8,821 nt of DNA from Pseudomonadota bacterium (lineage in GTDB: Bacteria; Pseudomonadota; Alphaproteobacteria; Rhizobiales; Xanthobacteraceae), in contig JAJYAH010000246.1 in NCBI GenBank assembly GCA_021779635.1, positions 1 through 8,821 on the forward strand, written 5' to 3'. Position 1 is the first letter of the stretch, and each line of letters begins with the position of its first letter. The notes below the pieces were generated by a model, which was given only the letters and a program-made list of their open reading frames with translations, had not been told where the DNA came from and ran no database searches. Shown piece by piece: positions 1 to 7,097 of the stretch. The translations under genes and the position numbers were made by a program.

Positions 1-776
1 TTGCCGGTGTGCATCCATTCGACGACCAGCCAGGTCACGGCCGCGAACGAGGCCGCCGTGTCGGTGTTGAAGAACGCCACCGTGGTCACCGAGTCGACCC
101 GGAATTCGCTACCCGCGTTGAACCCGTACCAGCCGAACCAGAGCAGGCCGGTACCAAGCGCGACCATCGGGATGCTGTGCGGATGCGGATCGACGACCTT
201 GCGCCGGCCAACGAACATGACCGAGGCCAGAGCCGCGAAGCCCGCGGTGTTGTGCACGACGATGCCGCCCGCGTAGTCGAGCACGCCCCATTGCGCCAGG
301 ATGCCGTTCGGACTCCAGATCATGTGCACGAACGGGAAGTAGACGAAGACCAGCCACGCGGTCAGGAACCACATATAGGCCTTGAAGGTGACCCGGTTCG
401 CAAACGCGCCGGTGATCAGCGCCGGCGTGATGATCGCGAACATCATCTGGTAGGCGACGTGCACGAATGTCGGGATGCCGAGTTCCTTGTCGCCATTGAA
501 CAATGTCGACAGGTTGATGCCGCGCAGGAACGCGTGTGTCGTCGGGTTACCGATGACGCCGCCGATATCCGGCCCGAAGCACATCGAATAACCGAAGACG
601 AACCAGAGCACCGAGGTCCAGCCCATCGACACGAAGCTCTGGATCATCACGTTAAGGACGCTTCGGCGGTTGACGAGGCCACCGTAGAAGAACGCCAGGC
701 CAGGGGTCATGAGCATGACCAGGCTGGCGCACAGCAGCATGAATGCTGTGTTTCCTGTGTTGATTTGAGGTAGCAT
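1..776 (-). CDS. amt: Ammonium transporter (Amt/MEP/Rh family), 3' end cut off by window edge
   Basis: This gene encodes a polytopic inner-membrane channel that conducts ammonium or ammonia. I translated it by hand from the ATG at 776-774: 258 codons stay open to the left edge, and the last two bases of the window belong to an unfinished codon. Residues 1-35 form the first membrane segment, ending in FFYGGLVNRR. The region around GFNAGSEF (218-225) is the classic Amt signature, and H175 in VVHNTAG corresponds to the first histidine of the conserved pore pair (H168 of E. coli AmtB). F113 and W154 lie where the phenylalanine gate and the periplasmic tryptophan are expected. The second pore histidine would lie beyond the edge. 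An in-frame TAA stop just upstream of the ATG fixes the start, although the ribosome site (CAGG) is weak. There is no glnK beside it. It follows the urea transporter in the same direction after a 204-bp gap, so it may have its own promoter. The family call is firm; the substrate detail is inferred. Confidence 0.95.
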   Translation of the reverse strand, partial: MLPQINTGNTAFMLLCASLVMLMTPGLAFFYGGLVNRRSVLNVMIQSFVSMGWTSVLWFVFGYSMCFGPDIGGVIGNPTTHAFLRGINLSTLFNGDKELGIPTFVHVAYQMMFAIITPALITGAFANRVTFKAYMWFLTAWLVFVYFPFVHMIWSPNGILAQWGVLDYAGGIVVHNTAGFAALASVMFVGRRKVVDPHPHSIPMVALGTGLLWFGWYGFNAGSEFRVDSVTTVAFFNTDTAASFAAVTWLVVEWMHTG

Positions 777-809
777 TATTGTTTACCTGTTCGTTAGCTG
801 TTGAAACTG

Positions 810-826
810 CCCAATTACGGCGCCAG
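810..826 (-). promoter_or_regulatory. Weak candidate sigma-54-like promoter for amt
   Basis: On the minus strand, CTGGC, seven bases, then TTGGG resembles the -24/-12 pattern (CTGGC-N7-TTGCW) of sigma-54 promoters. It would put the transcription start about 23 bases before the amt ATG. The invariant GC of the -12 element reads GG here, which argues against it. Nitrogen-regulated amt genes commonly use sigma-54, and that is the only reason to list it. Confidence 0.25.
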
Positions 827-855
827 GCAGCAACCCTGTTGTTCTCCAATCCGGT

Positions 856-892
856 TCGAGCATTCCCCGCCAACCCCCTTGGGTATGCTCGA
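856..892. promoter_or_regulatory. Dyad upstream of amt, possible operator
   Basis: TCGAGCAT (856-863) and ATGCTCGA (885-892) form a perfect 8-bp inverted repeat with half-site centres 29 bp apart, roughly three helical turns. It sits 80-116 bp before the amt start, in a gap with no gene. It does not match the NtrC consensus (TGCACC-N5-GGTGCA). The binding protein is unknown, and chance occurrence is possible. Confidence 0.3.
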
Positions 893-920
893 TCGGAAAC
901 ATCGCCGCCTGCGTGCCCTT

Positions 921-957
921 GCGGGGCGGATCGCCTGGTCTCTGCGATCCGCCCCGC
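921..957 (-). terminator. Stem-loop after the urea transporter gene, terminator-like
   Basis: A perfect 14-bp stem (GCGGGGCGGATCGC at 921-934 with GCGATCCGCCCCGC at 944-957) closes a 9-base loop. It begins 23 bases after the urea transporter stop codon. No U-tract follows on either strand: the minus-strand RNA continues AAGGGCACGC. It could be a partial or factor-assisted terminator, or an RNA-stability element that shields the 3' end of the ure transcript. The loop sequence CTGGTCTCT is repeated at 959-967. Confidence 0.55.
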
Positions 958-980
958 GCTGGTCTCTCGCCGATCAGCGT

Positions 981-2000
981 CTAGCCAATGCTGCTCTCCA
1001 CGTCCTTATCCGCGAGGCTATGGATGCCGATAAGGAACAGCCAGGTCGTCAGTTGGAACGGGAACGTAAAGGTCGGAAGGCCAAACGTACCGAAGAACGA
1101 GTATGCGGCCGCTTGGACAAAGACCGACGTGATGATGGCAAGCACCATGTAGACGACCGATTTTCCCGTGGGCTTCAGGAAGATGCAGCCAACCGCCCCG
1201 GCTACCAGCGCCGGGGAATAACCCATCATCCCATCGATGACGAACTTGGAGTCCACGCCCATCAGAATCGCGACCAGAACGGCCAGAAGGGCCCCGACAT
1301 AGGTCATCCACGTGTTCCAGCGGGACTCAACGACCAGGGCGAGCAGGAAGATGAACCCGCTGACCGGATTGGTGACGAAATAGACTTCCGAGACGCCGTT
1401 CAGCGAACCGTTGAGAATGTCCAGCGCGCTCCATGCGTGCGGGGCGAGCGAGGTGACATGCGGCACCAACGTCGGATGCGCCAGGCCGGTGATGTTGATA
1501 TGCGCGAACCGCCAGCAAGCCGCGAATGCGATCCACAGCGTGAGTGAGAAGGGGAACGTGTACCCCGCCACCTTGAACTTCGACATGACACCCCCGACCG
1601 TGAGCGTCACGAACACCACGAATACCGAAAGGAAGCACAGCAACAGCCAGTTCAGCGGCGTATTACCGAGGAAGGTAAAGAAGCCGGCCCCCAGCAGCAT
1701 GCCGTTGAACCCGTAAAGGCCCGCCCTCAAATTCCCCCGGTTGATGCCCGGGATCGCATAAGCGACGGCCGTTCCCAGGAAGGTCGCGACGATCGATCCC
1801 CATACGACGGCGGGATCTCCCTCCGCATAGGCGCCCCATCCCAATGCCACAAAATTCAGAAGCCCCGTGAGCGGATTGTCCATATAGATAACCTGACCGC
1901 TTCCGCGCAGGCTGCTATCAATCCACTCGAAGAAAGGCGACTTAGCGACAAGTGCCTTCCATGGATTCCCACTTGGCGTAGCCATTTCATTCGTCGACAC
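981..2000 (-). CDS. ureT: Urea transporter, UT (SLC14-like) family
   Basis: The 339-residue protein is a urea channel of the UT family that lets urea cross the inner membrane down its gradient. Its two homologous halves are visible. In the first, NPLTGLL (42-48) is followed by GLYGFNGMLLG (94-104) and TFPFSLTLW (148-156). In the second, NPVSGFIFL (211-219) is followed by GMMGYSPALVAG (257-268) and TFPFQLTTWL (312-321). Q36 and E205 lie just before the two NP motifs, where the family carries polar residues at the pore-helix starts. The sequence is hydrophobic throughout with short ends; no accessory domain is fused. The start is GTG at 2000, chosen because AGGGGA lies 8 bases upstream; the ATG at 1985 has no ribosome site. 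It follows ureD by 35 bases and is clearly in the operon. The symbol is taken from the equivalent gene of Brucella ure-2, where it ends the same gene order. Confidence 0.93.
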   Translation of the reverse strand: MSTNEMATPSGNPWKALVAKSPFFEWIDSSLRGSGQVIYMDNPLTGLLNFVALGWGAYAEGDPAVVWGSIVATFLGTAVAYAIPGINRGNLRAGLYGFNGMLLGAGFFTFLGNTPLNWLLLCFLSVFVVFVTLTVGGVMSKFKVAGYTFPFSLTLWIAFAACWRFAHINITGLAHPTLVPHVTSLAPHAWSALDILNGSLNGVSEVYFVTNPVSGFIFLLALVVESRWNTWMTYVGALLAVLVAILMGVDSKFVIDGMMGYSPALVAGAVGCIFLKPTGKSVVYMVLAIITSVFVQAAAYSFFGTFGLPTFTFPFQLTTWLFLIGIHSLADKDVESSIG

Positions 2001-2008
2001 GGTAGTGT

Positions 2009-2014
2009 TCCCCT
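2009..2014 (-). promoter_or_regulatory. Ribosome binding site deciding the GTG start of the urea transporter
   Basis: AGGGGA on the minus strand is spaced 8 bases from the GTG at 2000-1998. The downstream in-frame ATG at 1985 has no comparable site, so the GTG start is preferred. Confidence 0.6.
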
Positions 2015-2035
2015 ATTTTCGCGTTTCTTCGCTGG

Positions 2036-3085
2036 CTATCGCCACATGAACTGGGGCGGCAACGAAGCATTCTTGACGACCTCACGAACGATAGCCTGGA
2101 ACTCTCGCAGCTTCTCCTTCACGGGACCCACCTCGTCGCCGAGAATTTTGAAGACGAGCCCCGCCTCGTTCGGAAGTTTGCTGACGCCATAGGCGATCTG
2201 ACGTTGCGGATGCAGGTCCGCGCCGATCTTGGCGCTGATCGCGTCCGCGCTGGCCTTGGGTGTAAGCAGCATGACATTGGCATAGATGTCATAAGCGCCC
2301 ATGACGCCGAGCTGGCGCAGCGGCCGCTTGCGCGGCTCCAGGACGAATTTCTCGGAATAGGTTTCCGATCCTTCGGGGGTGTAACCCGTGATCGTCGACG
2401 AAAACACGTCGAATCCGAAATATTCGTCCGGACTGTGATAGCGACGCCCCGGAACCAGAATTTCCGAATAGATCAGCGTCGCCGAGGGATGCATCTCAAT
2501 ACGCGTGTCGGTGATGAAACGCGACCCACGATAGGGAATGATCGGCTCTGGGATATATTCGAGATACGCTCCTTCGCGCAGACGCAGAACCTGCACCTGT
2601 GCGGCGTAGTTGTGGTCCATCGATTGGATCTTGGTAGCGCTCTGGGTCGTTACGTGCGCCGAGGCTCCGGCCTCGACATCGATCTCCATTGTATAGCGAT
2701 CGCCCTGGAGGGTGCCGCCCGACGTCGTCAGGACGAAGACGCAGGCCATGTCCGGCATGCCGATATCCCAGTGCAGCGCGCGCTGCACCAGAAACGGCAC
2801 CCGGCGGTCGACGTTGACCATCACGGTCCTTGCGCCCCGCCGTTCGAAACCCATATGCAGGAAAGCGTTCTTGCCGACCGCTCCGCTGTTCATCTGCGGC
2901 GGCTCATCCTGATAAGGTGCAAGCTCGATGGCGTTGGCGCCGAGCGTTTGCACACGATCCCATGCGTCGGATAACGGCGCGCCGACAAACACTTCCCGCG
3001 GAGCGGGCGCTATGCGATGCAATCGCTCGCGGGCTCCGCTCCAAATACGGTTGGGTTTGGGCCCATCCTCTAATACCGAGTTCAT
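2036..3085 (-). CDS. ureD: Urease accessory protein UreD (UreH), N-terminally extended
   Basis: UreD is the chaperone that binds apo-urease and, with UreF and UreG, forms the nickel-insertion complex. Numbering from the ATG at 3085 (349 residues), the family core starts near residue 68 (FLHMGFERRG at 75-84). It contains the UreD signature with GGTLQGDRY (123-131) and a following TTQSATKI (146-153), then EYIPEPIIPYRGSRFI (176-191). About 65 residues precede the core, making the protein longer than the roughly 270-300 residues usual for UreD; this extension shows no motif I recognise. An upstream ATG at 3109 would add eight residues but has no ribosome site, whereas GAGGAA at 3100-3095 is well placed for 3085. 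The gene follows ureG after a hairpin-containing gap and precedes the urea transporter. The family assignment is firm; the role of the N-terminal part is unknown. Confidence 0.93.
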   Translation of the reverse strand: MNSVLEDGPKPNRIWSGARERLHRIAPAPREVFVGAPLSDAWDRVQTLGANAIELAPYQDEPPQMNSGAVGKNAFLHMGFERRGARTVMVNVDRRVPFLVQRALHWDIGMPDMACVFVLTTSGGTLQGDRYTMEIDVEAGASAHVTTQSATKIQSMDHNYAAQVQVLRLREGAYLEYIPEPIIPYRGSRFITDTRIEMHPSATLIYSEILVPGRRYHSPDEYFGFDVFSSTITGYTPEGSETYSEKFVLEPRKRPLRQLGVMGAYDIYANVMLLTPKASADAISAKIGADLHPQRQIAYGVSKLPNEAGLVFKILGDEVGPVKEKLREFQAIVREVVKNASLPPQFMWR

Positions 3086-3094
3086 CGTCGTATC

Positions 3095-3100
3095 TTCCTC
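3095..3100 (-). promoter_or_regulatory. Ribosome binding site deciding the ureD start
   Basis: GAGGAA on the minus strand lies 9 bases before the ATG at 3085-3083. It falls inside the reading frame that would start at the ATG at 3109, which itself lacks a ribosome site. This favours the shorter 349-residue UreD. Confidence 0.65.
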
Positions 3101-3132
3101 GAAACGCATTTCGCCGTTGCTTTTCGTCGTAC

Positions 3133-3160
3133 CCGGCGCGCCGGTGGAGCGGCGCGCCGG
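3133..3160 (-). other. Intercistronic stem-loop between ureG and ureD
   Basis: CCGGCGCGCC (3133-3142) and GGCGCGCCGG (3151-3160) pair perfectly over 10 bp around an 8-base loop. The structure starts 7 bases after the ureG stop codon and is not followed by a U-tract. A very stable hairpin here could slow polymerase, block 3' exonucleases, or mark a processing point between accessory genes. Confidence 0.55.
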
Positions 3161-3167
3161 TTCGTCT

Positions 3168-3818
3168 TCAGGCCACCTTCGCGGCTGCAGCCGGCGTCAG
3201 TGGCAGGTCGAACAGAATGTCGCGGCGAACCATCTCCGCGAGCTCGACGATGCCCTCACCCGTCTTGCAGTTCGTGAAGATGAAGGGCTTGTCGCCGCGC
3301 ATCAGCCTGGCATCCCGATCCATCACCTCGAGGCTGGCGCCGACGTAAGGCGCAAGGTCGGTCTTGTTGATGACCAGAATGTCCGACTGCGAGATACCCG
3401 GGCCGTTCTTGCGGGGAATCTTGTCGCCGGCGGCAACGTCGATGACGTAAATGAAAAAGTCGACGAGCGCCGGGCTGAAGGTCAGTGTCAGGTTGTCACC
3501 GCCGCTCTCGATCAGCACCAGGTCGGTATCCGGGAAGCGGGCCTCCATGTCCTCGACCGCCGCGAGGTTCATGCTGGGGTCCTCGCGTACCGCGGTATGC
3601 GGGCAGGCACCTGTCTCGACGCCAATCACGCGGTCTTCGATCAGCACGCCCTTCAGCGTCCGCTGCACATGCTTGGCATCTTCGGTGGTGACGATGTCGT
3701 TCGTCACGATGACGATATGTACGCCCATCTTCAGCAGCAAAGGCGTCAGTGCTTCAATGATCGCGGTCTTGCCAGAGCCAACCGGGCCGCCAACACCGAT
3801 TCGAGTGATCTTTTTCAT
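3168..3818 (-). CDS. ureG: Urease accessory GTPase UreG
   Basis: UreG is the SIMIBI-class GTPase whose GTP hydrolysis drives nickel transfer into urease within the UreD-UreF-UreG complex. Numbering from the ATG at 3818 (216 residues), the P-loop GPVGSGKT is at 11-18 and the metal-binding CPH motif at 72-74 (within [13 protein letters not shown]). ESGGDN follows at 104-109 and the guanine-specificity motif NKTD at 151-154. All elements needed for activity are present. The segment after the P-loop reads [13 protein letters not shown] where the better-known UreG proteins have TNDIYTKEDAEFL, and an Ala-rich tail ends the protein; both set it apart from the enterobacterial and Helicobacter forms. 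A GTG at 3830 would add four residues; the ATG fits the common [14 protein letters not shown] start, and neither has a strong ribosome site. The gene begins 31 bases after ureF. Confidence 0.96.
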   Translation of the reverse strand: MKKITRIGVGGPVGSGKTAIIEALTPLLLKMGVHIVIVTNDIVTTEDAKHVQRTLKGVLIEDRVIGVETGACPHTAVREDPSMNLAAVEDMEARFPDTDLVLIESGGDNLTLTFSPALVDFFIYVIDVAAGDKIPRKNGPGISQSDILVINKTDLAPYVGASLEVMDRDARLMRGDKPFIFTNCKTGEGIVELAEMVRRDILFDLPLTPAAAAKVA

Positions 3819-3849
3819 TGCGTCTTTCACATATGGTGAGAGTTGAAGG

Positions 3850-4578
3850 TTAGCTCATGAACAGACGGACGTGCGCTTTGACGTGAACGGCTGCCAGAAC
3901 GTCGATGGTCGGAGCGTAGCTCGCGATGTCCGTGAGCTTCTTCTTCGAAGAGCAAACGAAATCGTTGCCGATCTCCTTGTTGAGTTCAAACAGGATCCGC
4001 TGAGTGTCGAAGTGATCGACCTTCATCAGCCGCAGTGCGGCACTCAGGATCGCCATCGCCACACCGTACTGGTGCACGACCACGCAATCCTGCAGCGACA
4101 GCCCCGCCTCGACGAAGATCACCGCGAGCGAGACGGGGTAGCATCCCGGTGTCTTGGCAGCGACGATACGATCCAGCCACGCCTTGATCGTGTCCCCGCC
4201 GACGACTTTCGCGGCCATTTCGACGAGCTTCTTGCCGGTTCGCACCGTCATCAGCCGCGGCTCTTCGTTGAGCTTGCGGTTGAAGAGATAGCGATCGATC
4301 AGCGCGACACCGTCGAGGTCACGCTCCAGCGCCGCGTCATAGGCCTCTTGCAGTGCCACGACGTCCGATCCGCTGGCCTGCTCGAGCGTCGTGCGGACAA
4401 ACACCTTCAGCGTCTCGGCATCGGTGACGACCTTGCGCTCGATCGCCGACTCAAGTCCGTGCGAGAAAGTGAACGCCCCAGTCGGCAGCGTCGAATCGCC
4501 GAACTGCAGCGCGCGTACCAGGTTCAGCATCGACGGTGCCGGCGCGACCTGCGGCACGAGCTCAGTGATGGTGGCCAT
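3850..4578 (-). CDS. ureF: Urease accessory protein UreF
   Basis: UreF is the all-helical adaptor that binds UreD and recruits UreG, acting as a gatekeeper for nickel delivery. With the ATG at 4578 the protein has 242 residues, in the family range. The hallmark [13 protein letters not shown] is at residues 31-43, corresponding to LPVGAFSYSQGLE in other UreF proteins. The rest is helical with conserved-looking NRKLNEEPR and [20 protein letters not shown] stretches, and it ends in HVRLFMS. The start is uncertain: in-frame ATGs lie at 4620, 4614, 4590 and 4578, none with a good ribosome site. I chose 4578 because MATITELVP resembles a normal UreF N-terminus and keeps the overlap with ureE to 17 bases, which suggests translational coupling. 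The open frame continues upstream to an ATG at 4749, but that part lies inside ureE and looks like shadow sequence. Confidence 0.92.
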   Translation of the reverse strand: MATITELVPQVAPAPSMLNLVRALQFGDSTLPTGAFTFSHGLESAIERKVVTDAETLKVFVRTTLEQASGSDVVALQEAYDAALERDLDGVALIDRYLFNRKLNEEPRLMTVRTGKKLVEMAAKVVGGDTIKAWLDRIVAAKTPGCYPVSLAVIFVEAGLSLQDCVVVHQYGVAMAILSAALRLMKVDHFDTQRILFELNKEIGNDFVCSSKKKLTDIASYAPTIDVLAAVHVKAHVRLFMS

Positions 4579-5215
4579 GGCCGTGACCATGCGTGTGGGA
4601 ACGATCGTGTTCATGTCCATGCGCTTCGCCGCCGGCTTGCTTGCCGCCGACATCGCCGCCTTCCGGATTATGCGCGTGCGACTGCTGTTCGGCGCCGCCA
4701 AACAGGCGCCGAGCCTCGTGCGGCAGCAGGTAGGGAATGGCGAAAGCACCAGGCGCGAAGTCGTACGAGACGTTCTTGAAGCCGTGCGTCCTCATCACCG
4801 ACGACATCACCTTCTTGTCGACCGTCAGCGGCACGAACACGCGATGATCCTTGACGACCGCGGGCCAATGCTGATTGCCGAGCGCGTGCCCGAGTTCAAA
4901 ACATGTCCTGACGACCTGGTCGGGATCGCTCTTGGCCAGTTGCGAAAGGTCGATGACCAGCACATCGCTCAACATGACCTTGGCGACCACCAGGATCTTC
5001 GTCGCCTCGTCCCAGATCAAAATGTCGCCGTCATGAAGGAAGCTGTTCCGCTCGAGCGATACCGCCAATTCGGTTCCACCCTCCGAGGTCTTGCGGAAGC
5101 GGTTTTTCTGGGCATCCCACTGGCTCAGCCGCAGTTCGTCGAGCTTGGCGCTGGCGGCGATCCCGTTCCAACGCGCGTCGGAAATGTTTCCCAGCACTTT
5201 TTCTATGATGACCAT
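4562..5215 (-). CDS. ureE: Urease nickel metallochaperone UreE with His-rich tail
   Basis: UreE is a homodimeric cytoplasmic metallochaperone that binds nickel and hands it to the UreDFG complex. From the ATG at 5215 the protein has 217 residues. The N-terminal domain starts MVIIEKVLGNI, as in the family. The C-terminal metal-binding domain carries GHALGNQHWP at 109-118, where H110 matches the interface nickel histidine of Klebsiella UreE (His96 in YHLGNRH). From about residue 174 a low-complexity Gly/His tail follows, with 12 histidines in the last 39 residues and HHH at the end; such tails store several nickel ions. An in-frame ATG at 5230 has no ribosome site, while AAGGA stands 4 bases before 5215. 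A longer frame back to an ATG at 5323 crosses a hairpin and is not family-like. The gene sits 125 bases after ureC, and its tail overlaps the start of ureF. Confidence 0.94.
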   Translation of the reverse strand: MVIIEKVLGNISDARWNGIAASAKLDELRLSQWDAQKNRFRKTSEGGTELAVSLERNSFLHDGDILIWDEATKILVVAKVMLSDVLVIDLSQLAKSDPDQVVRTCFELGHALGNQHWPAVVKDHRVFVPLTVDKKVMSSVMRTHGFKNVSYDFAPGAFAIPYLLPHEARRLFGGAEQQSHAHNPEGGDVGGKQAGGEAHGHEHDRSHTHGHGHGHHH

Positions 5216-5219
5216 GACA

Positions 5220-5224
5220 TCCTT
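5220..5224 (-). promoter_or_regulatory. Ribosome binding site deciding the ureE start
   Basis: AAGGA on the minus strand is 4 bases before the ATG at 5215. The spacing is short, but it is the only purine-rich site near the candidate starts, and it would fall inside the coding sequence if the ATG at 5230 were used. Confidence 0.5.
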
Positions 5225-5297
5225 AACCATTAACGATTGTGCTTGTTGTTCTGTTTCCTGAGTGCATCGAAACCCAGGAGAATCGGCAGCCCCAAGC

Positions 5298-5327
5298 GGG
5301 TGTGATCGCCGTGCGACGACCACACCC
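5298..5327 (-). other. Intercistronic stem-loop between ureC and ureE
   Basis: In the minus-strand RNA an 11-bp stem forms with one G-U pair: GGGUGUGGUCG (5327-5317) against CGAUCACACCC (5308-5298), around an 8-base loop. It lies 13 bases after the ureC stop codon in a 125-base gap with no gene, and no U-tract follows. The position separates subunit genes from chaperone genes, so it may be a partial terminator, a processing site or a 3' stabiliser that keeps ureABC mRNA more abundant than ureEFGD. That role is inference. Confidence 0.55.
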
Positions 5328-5340
5328 CCAGGAAGTCAGA

Positions 5341-7059
5341 TCAGCTGAAGAAGTAGAGCTGGTTCAGCCTAATATCCTTGAGCGGCTTCACAGTCATGTG
5401 AACACCGTCCACCGTCACGGCGAAGGTTTCGGGATTGACCTTGATGTTGGGCAGGTACGAGTTGCGCACCATATCCTTCTTCGCGATCGCCCGGACGTTC
5501 TTGATCGGCGCGACGTTGCGCTGCAGCCCGTATTTCTCGCTCACGCCGACATCATAGGCCGCCTGCGAAACGAAGGTGTAGTTCATCTTCTGCATCGCCG
5601 GACCGAAGCCACCGAACATCGGCCGGTAGAACACCGGCTGGCAGGTCGGCAGCGAGGCGTTCGGATCGCCCATGATCGAGTAAGCGATCTGGCCGCCCTT
5701 GAGCACCATCTTGGGCTTCGCACCGAAGAAGCGCGTATCCCAAAGCACCAGGTCCGCCACCTTGCCCTTCTCGACCGACCCGAGCATGTGCGAGATGCCG
5801 TGGGTGATCGCCGGGTTGATGGTGATCTTCGCGACGTAACGCAGCACGCGGAAGTTATCGTTGTCGGCAGCGTCTTCGGCGAGCTTGCCTCGGCCCTGCT
5901 TCATCGCGTCGGCGGTCTGGATCGCACGCAGCCAGTTTTCACCAACGCGACCCATCGCCTGCGAGTCCGACGAGAACATGGAAATCGCGCCGAGGTCGTG
6001 CAGCACGTTCTCCGCTGCAATCGTCTCGGAGCGCACGCGGCTTTCGCAGAATGCCGCGTCCGACGCCACAGCCGGGTTGAGGTTGTGGCAGACCATGATC
6101 ATGTCGAACAACTCACCCTGCGAGTTGATGCCGTACGGCAGGGTCGGGTTGGTCGAGCTCGGCAGCACGTTCGGGTAACCCGCCACGCGGATGATGTCGG
6201 GGGCGTGACCGCCGCCGGCGCCTTCGGTGTGGTAGGTATGAACGGTGCGACCCTCGAGGGCAGCGATGGTGTCTTCGACGTAGCCCGACTCGTTGAGCGT
6301 GTCGGTGTGGATCGCCACCTGGACATCATGCTCGTCCGCGAAGCGCAGAGCGGCGCGCAGGTTGGACGGCGTGGTGCCCCAGTCCTCATGGTTCTTGAAG
6401 CCGACGCAACCCGCGAGCAGCTGCTCCTCGAGTACCTGCGGGTTCCGCACGTTGCCCTTGCCGAGCAGACCGACGTTCACGTTCAGGCCCTCGAAGGCCT
6501 GCAGCATGAACTTGAGGTTCGTCGGCCCCGAGGTGATGGTCGTGCCGTTGGTGCCGTCCGTCGGGCCAAGCCCACCGCCGAAGAAGGTGGTGACGCCGTT
6601 CGCCAGCGCATGCTCGACCTGCTGCGGGCAGATCATATGGATGTGGGTGTCGATACCGGCGGCAGTGAGGATCAGCTGCTCGCAGGAGATGACGTCCGTC
6701 GCGCCGCCCACGACGAGGCCCGGCGTCACCCCGTCCATCGTGTTCGGGTTGCCGCATTTGCCGATCCCGGCGATCTTGCCGTCCTTGATACCGACGTCGG
6801 CCTTCACCACGCCGAGCACCGCGTCGATGATCGTGACGTTGGTCAGCGCCAGATCGAGCGCGCCACCAGCGCTGGTGATGCGGTTGTCGAGCCCCATGCC
6901 GTCACGCAGGGTCTTGCCGCCACCGCAGAGCGACTCGTCGCCGTAAACGCGAAGATCCTTCTCGATCTCGACGTAGAGATCCGTATCGCCGAGGCGGATC
7001 TTGTCTCCAACGGTCGGCCCGAAGAGACTAACATATTCTTGTCTTGACATCTTGGCCAT
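5341..7059 (-). CDS. ureC: Urease alpha subunit UreC (catalytic)
   Basis: UreC is the 572-residue catalytic subunit of urease, hydrolysing urea to ammonia and carbamate at a di-nickel centre in the cytoplasm. Every ligand is present with a constant offset of five from Klebsiella UreC: H139 and H141 in [11 protein letters not shown], the lysine to be carbamylated K222 in [10 protein letters not shown]224, H251 in [12 protein letters not shown]277 in [13 protein letters not shown] and D365 in SSDSQAMGR. The flap carries C324 and the catalytic H325, followed by N326 where many ureases have a second histidine, and the catalytic arginine is R341. [15 protein letters not shown] (373-387) and FVSQAA (496-501) resemble the urease lineage I associate with actinobacteria more than the Klebsiella type. 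The start ATG at 7059 has AAAAGG 9 bases upstream; an ATG at 7050 is also in frame. The gene lies 38 bases after ureB. Confidence 0.98.
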   Translation of the reverse strand: MAKMSRQEYVSLFGPTVGDKIRLGDTDLYVEIEKDLRVYGDESLCGGGKTLRDGMGLDNRITSAGGALDLALTNVTIIDAVLGVVKADVGIKDGKIAGIGKCGNPNTMDGVTPGLVVGGATDVISCEQLILTAAGIDTHIHMICPQQVEHALANGVTTFFGGGLGPTDGTNGTTITSGPTNLKFMLQAFEGLNVNVGLLGKGNVRNPQVLEEQLLAGCVGFKNHEDWGTTPSNLRAALRFADEHDVQVAIHTDTLNESGYVEDTIAALEGRTVHTYHTEGAGGGHAPDIIRVAGYPNVLPSSTNPTLPYGINSQGELFDMIMVCHNLNPAVASDAAFCESRVRSETIAAENVLHDLGAISMFSSDSQAMGRVGENWLRAIQTADAMKQGRGKLAEDAADNDNFRVLRYVAKITINPAITHGISHMLGSVEKGKVADLVLWDTRFFGAKPKMVLKGGQIAYSIMGDPNASLPTCQPVFYRPMFGGFGPAMQKMNYTFVSQAAYDVGVSEKYGLQRNVAPIKNVRAIAKKDMVRNSYLPNIKVNPETFAVTVDGVHMTVKPLKDIRLNQLYFFS

Positions 7060-7097
7060 TGCAAAGTGCCTTTTGATGCTGTGAGAGAGTGAGCCGC

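Noticed and set aside
4579..4749. Upstream extension of ureF to an ATG at 4749
   Set aside because: It lies wholly within ureE, is not UreF-like, and would make an abnormally long protein.
5216..5323. Upstream extension of ureE to an ATG at 5323
   Set aside because: It crosses the intercistronic hairpin, has no family similarity and no ribosome site; MVIIEKVLGN at 5215 is the normal UreE start.
5239..7047. 602-codon open frame on the plus strand opposite ureC and ureE
   Set aside because: It is antisense to a certain ureC and is rich in Arg, His, Val and Asp, the usual mirror image of GC-rich coding sequence. It has no motif of its own.
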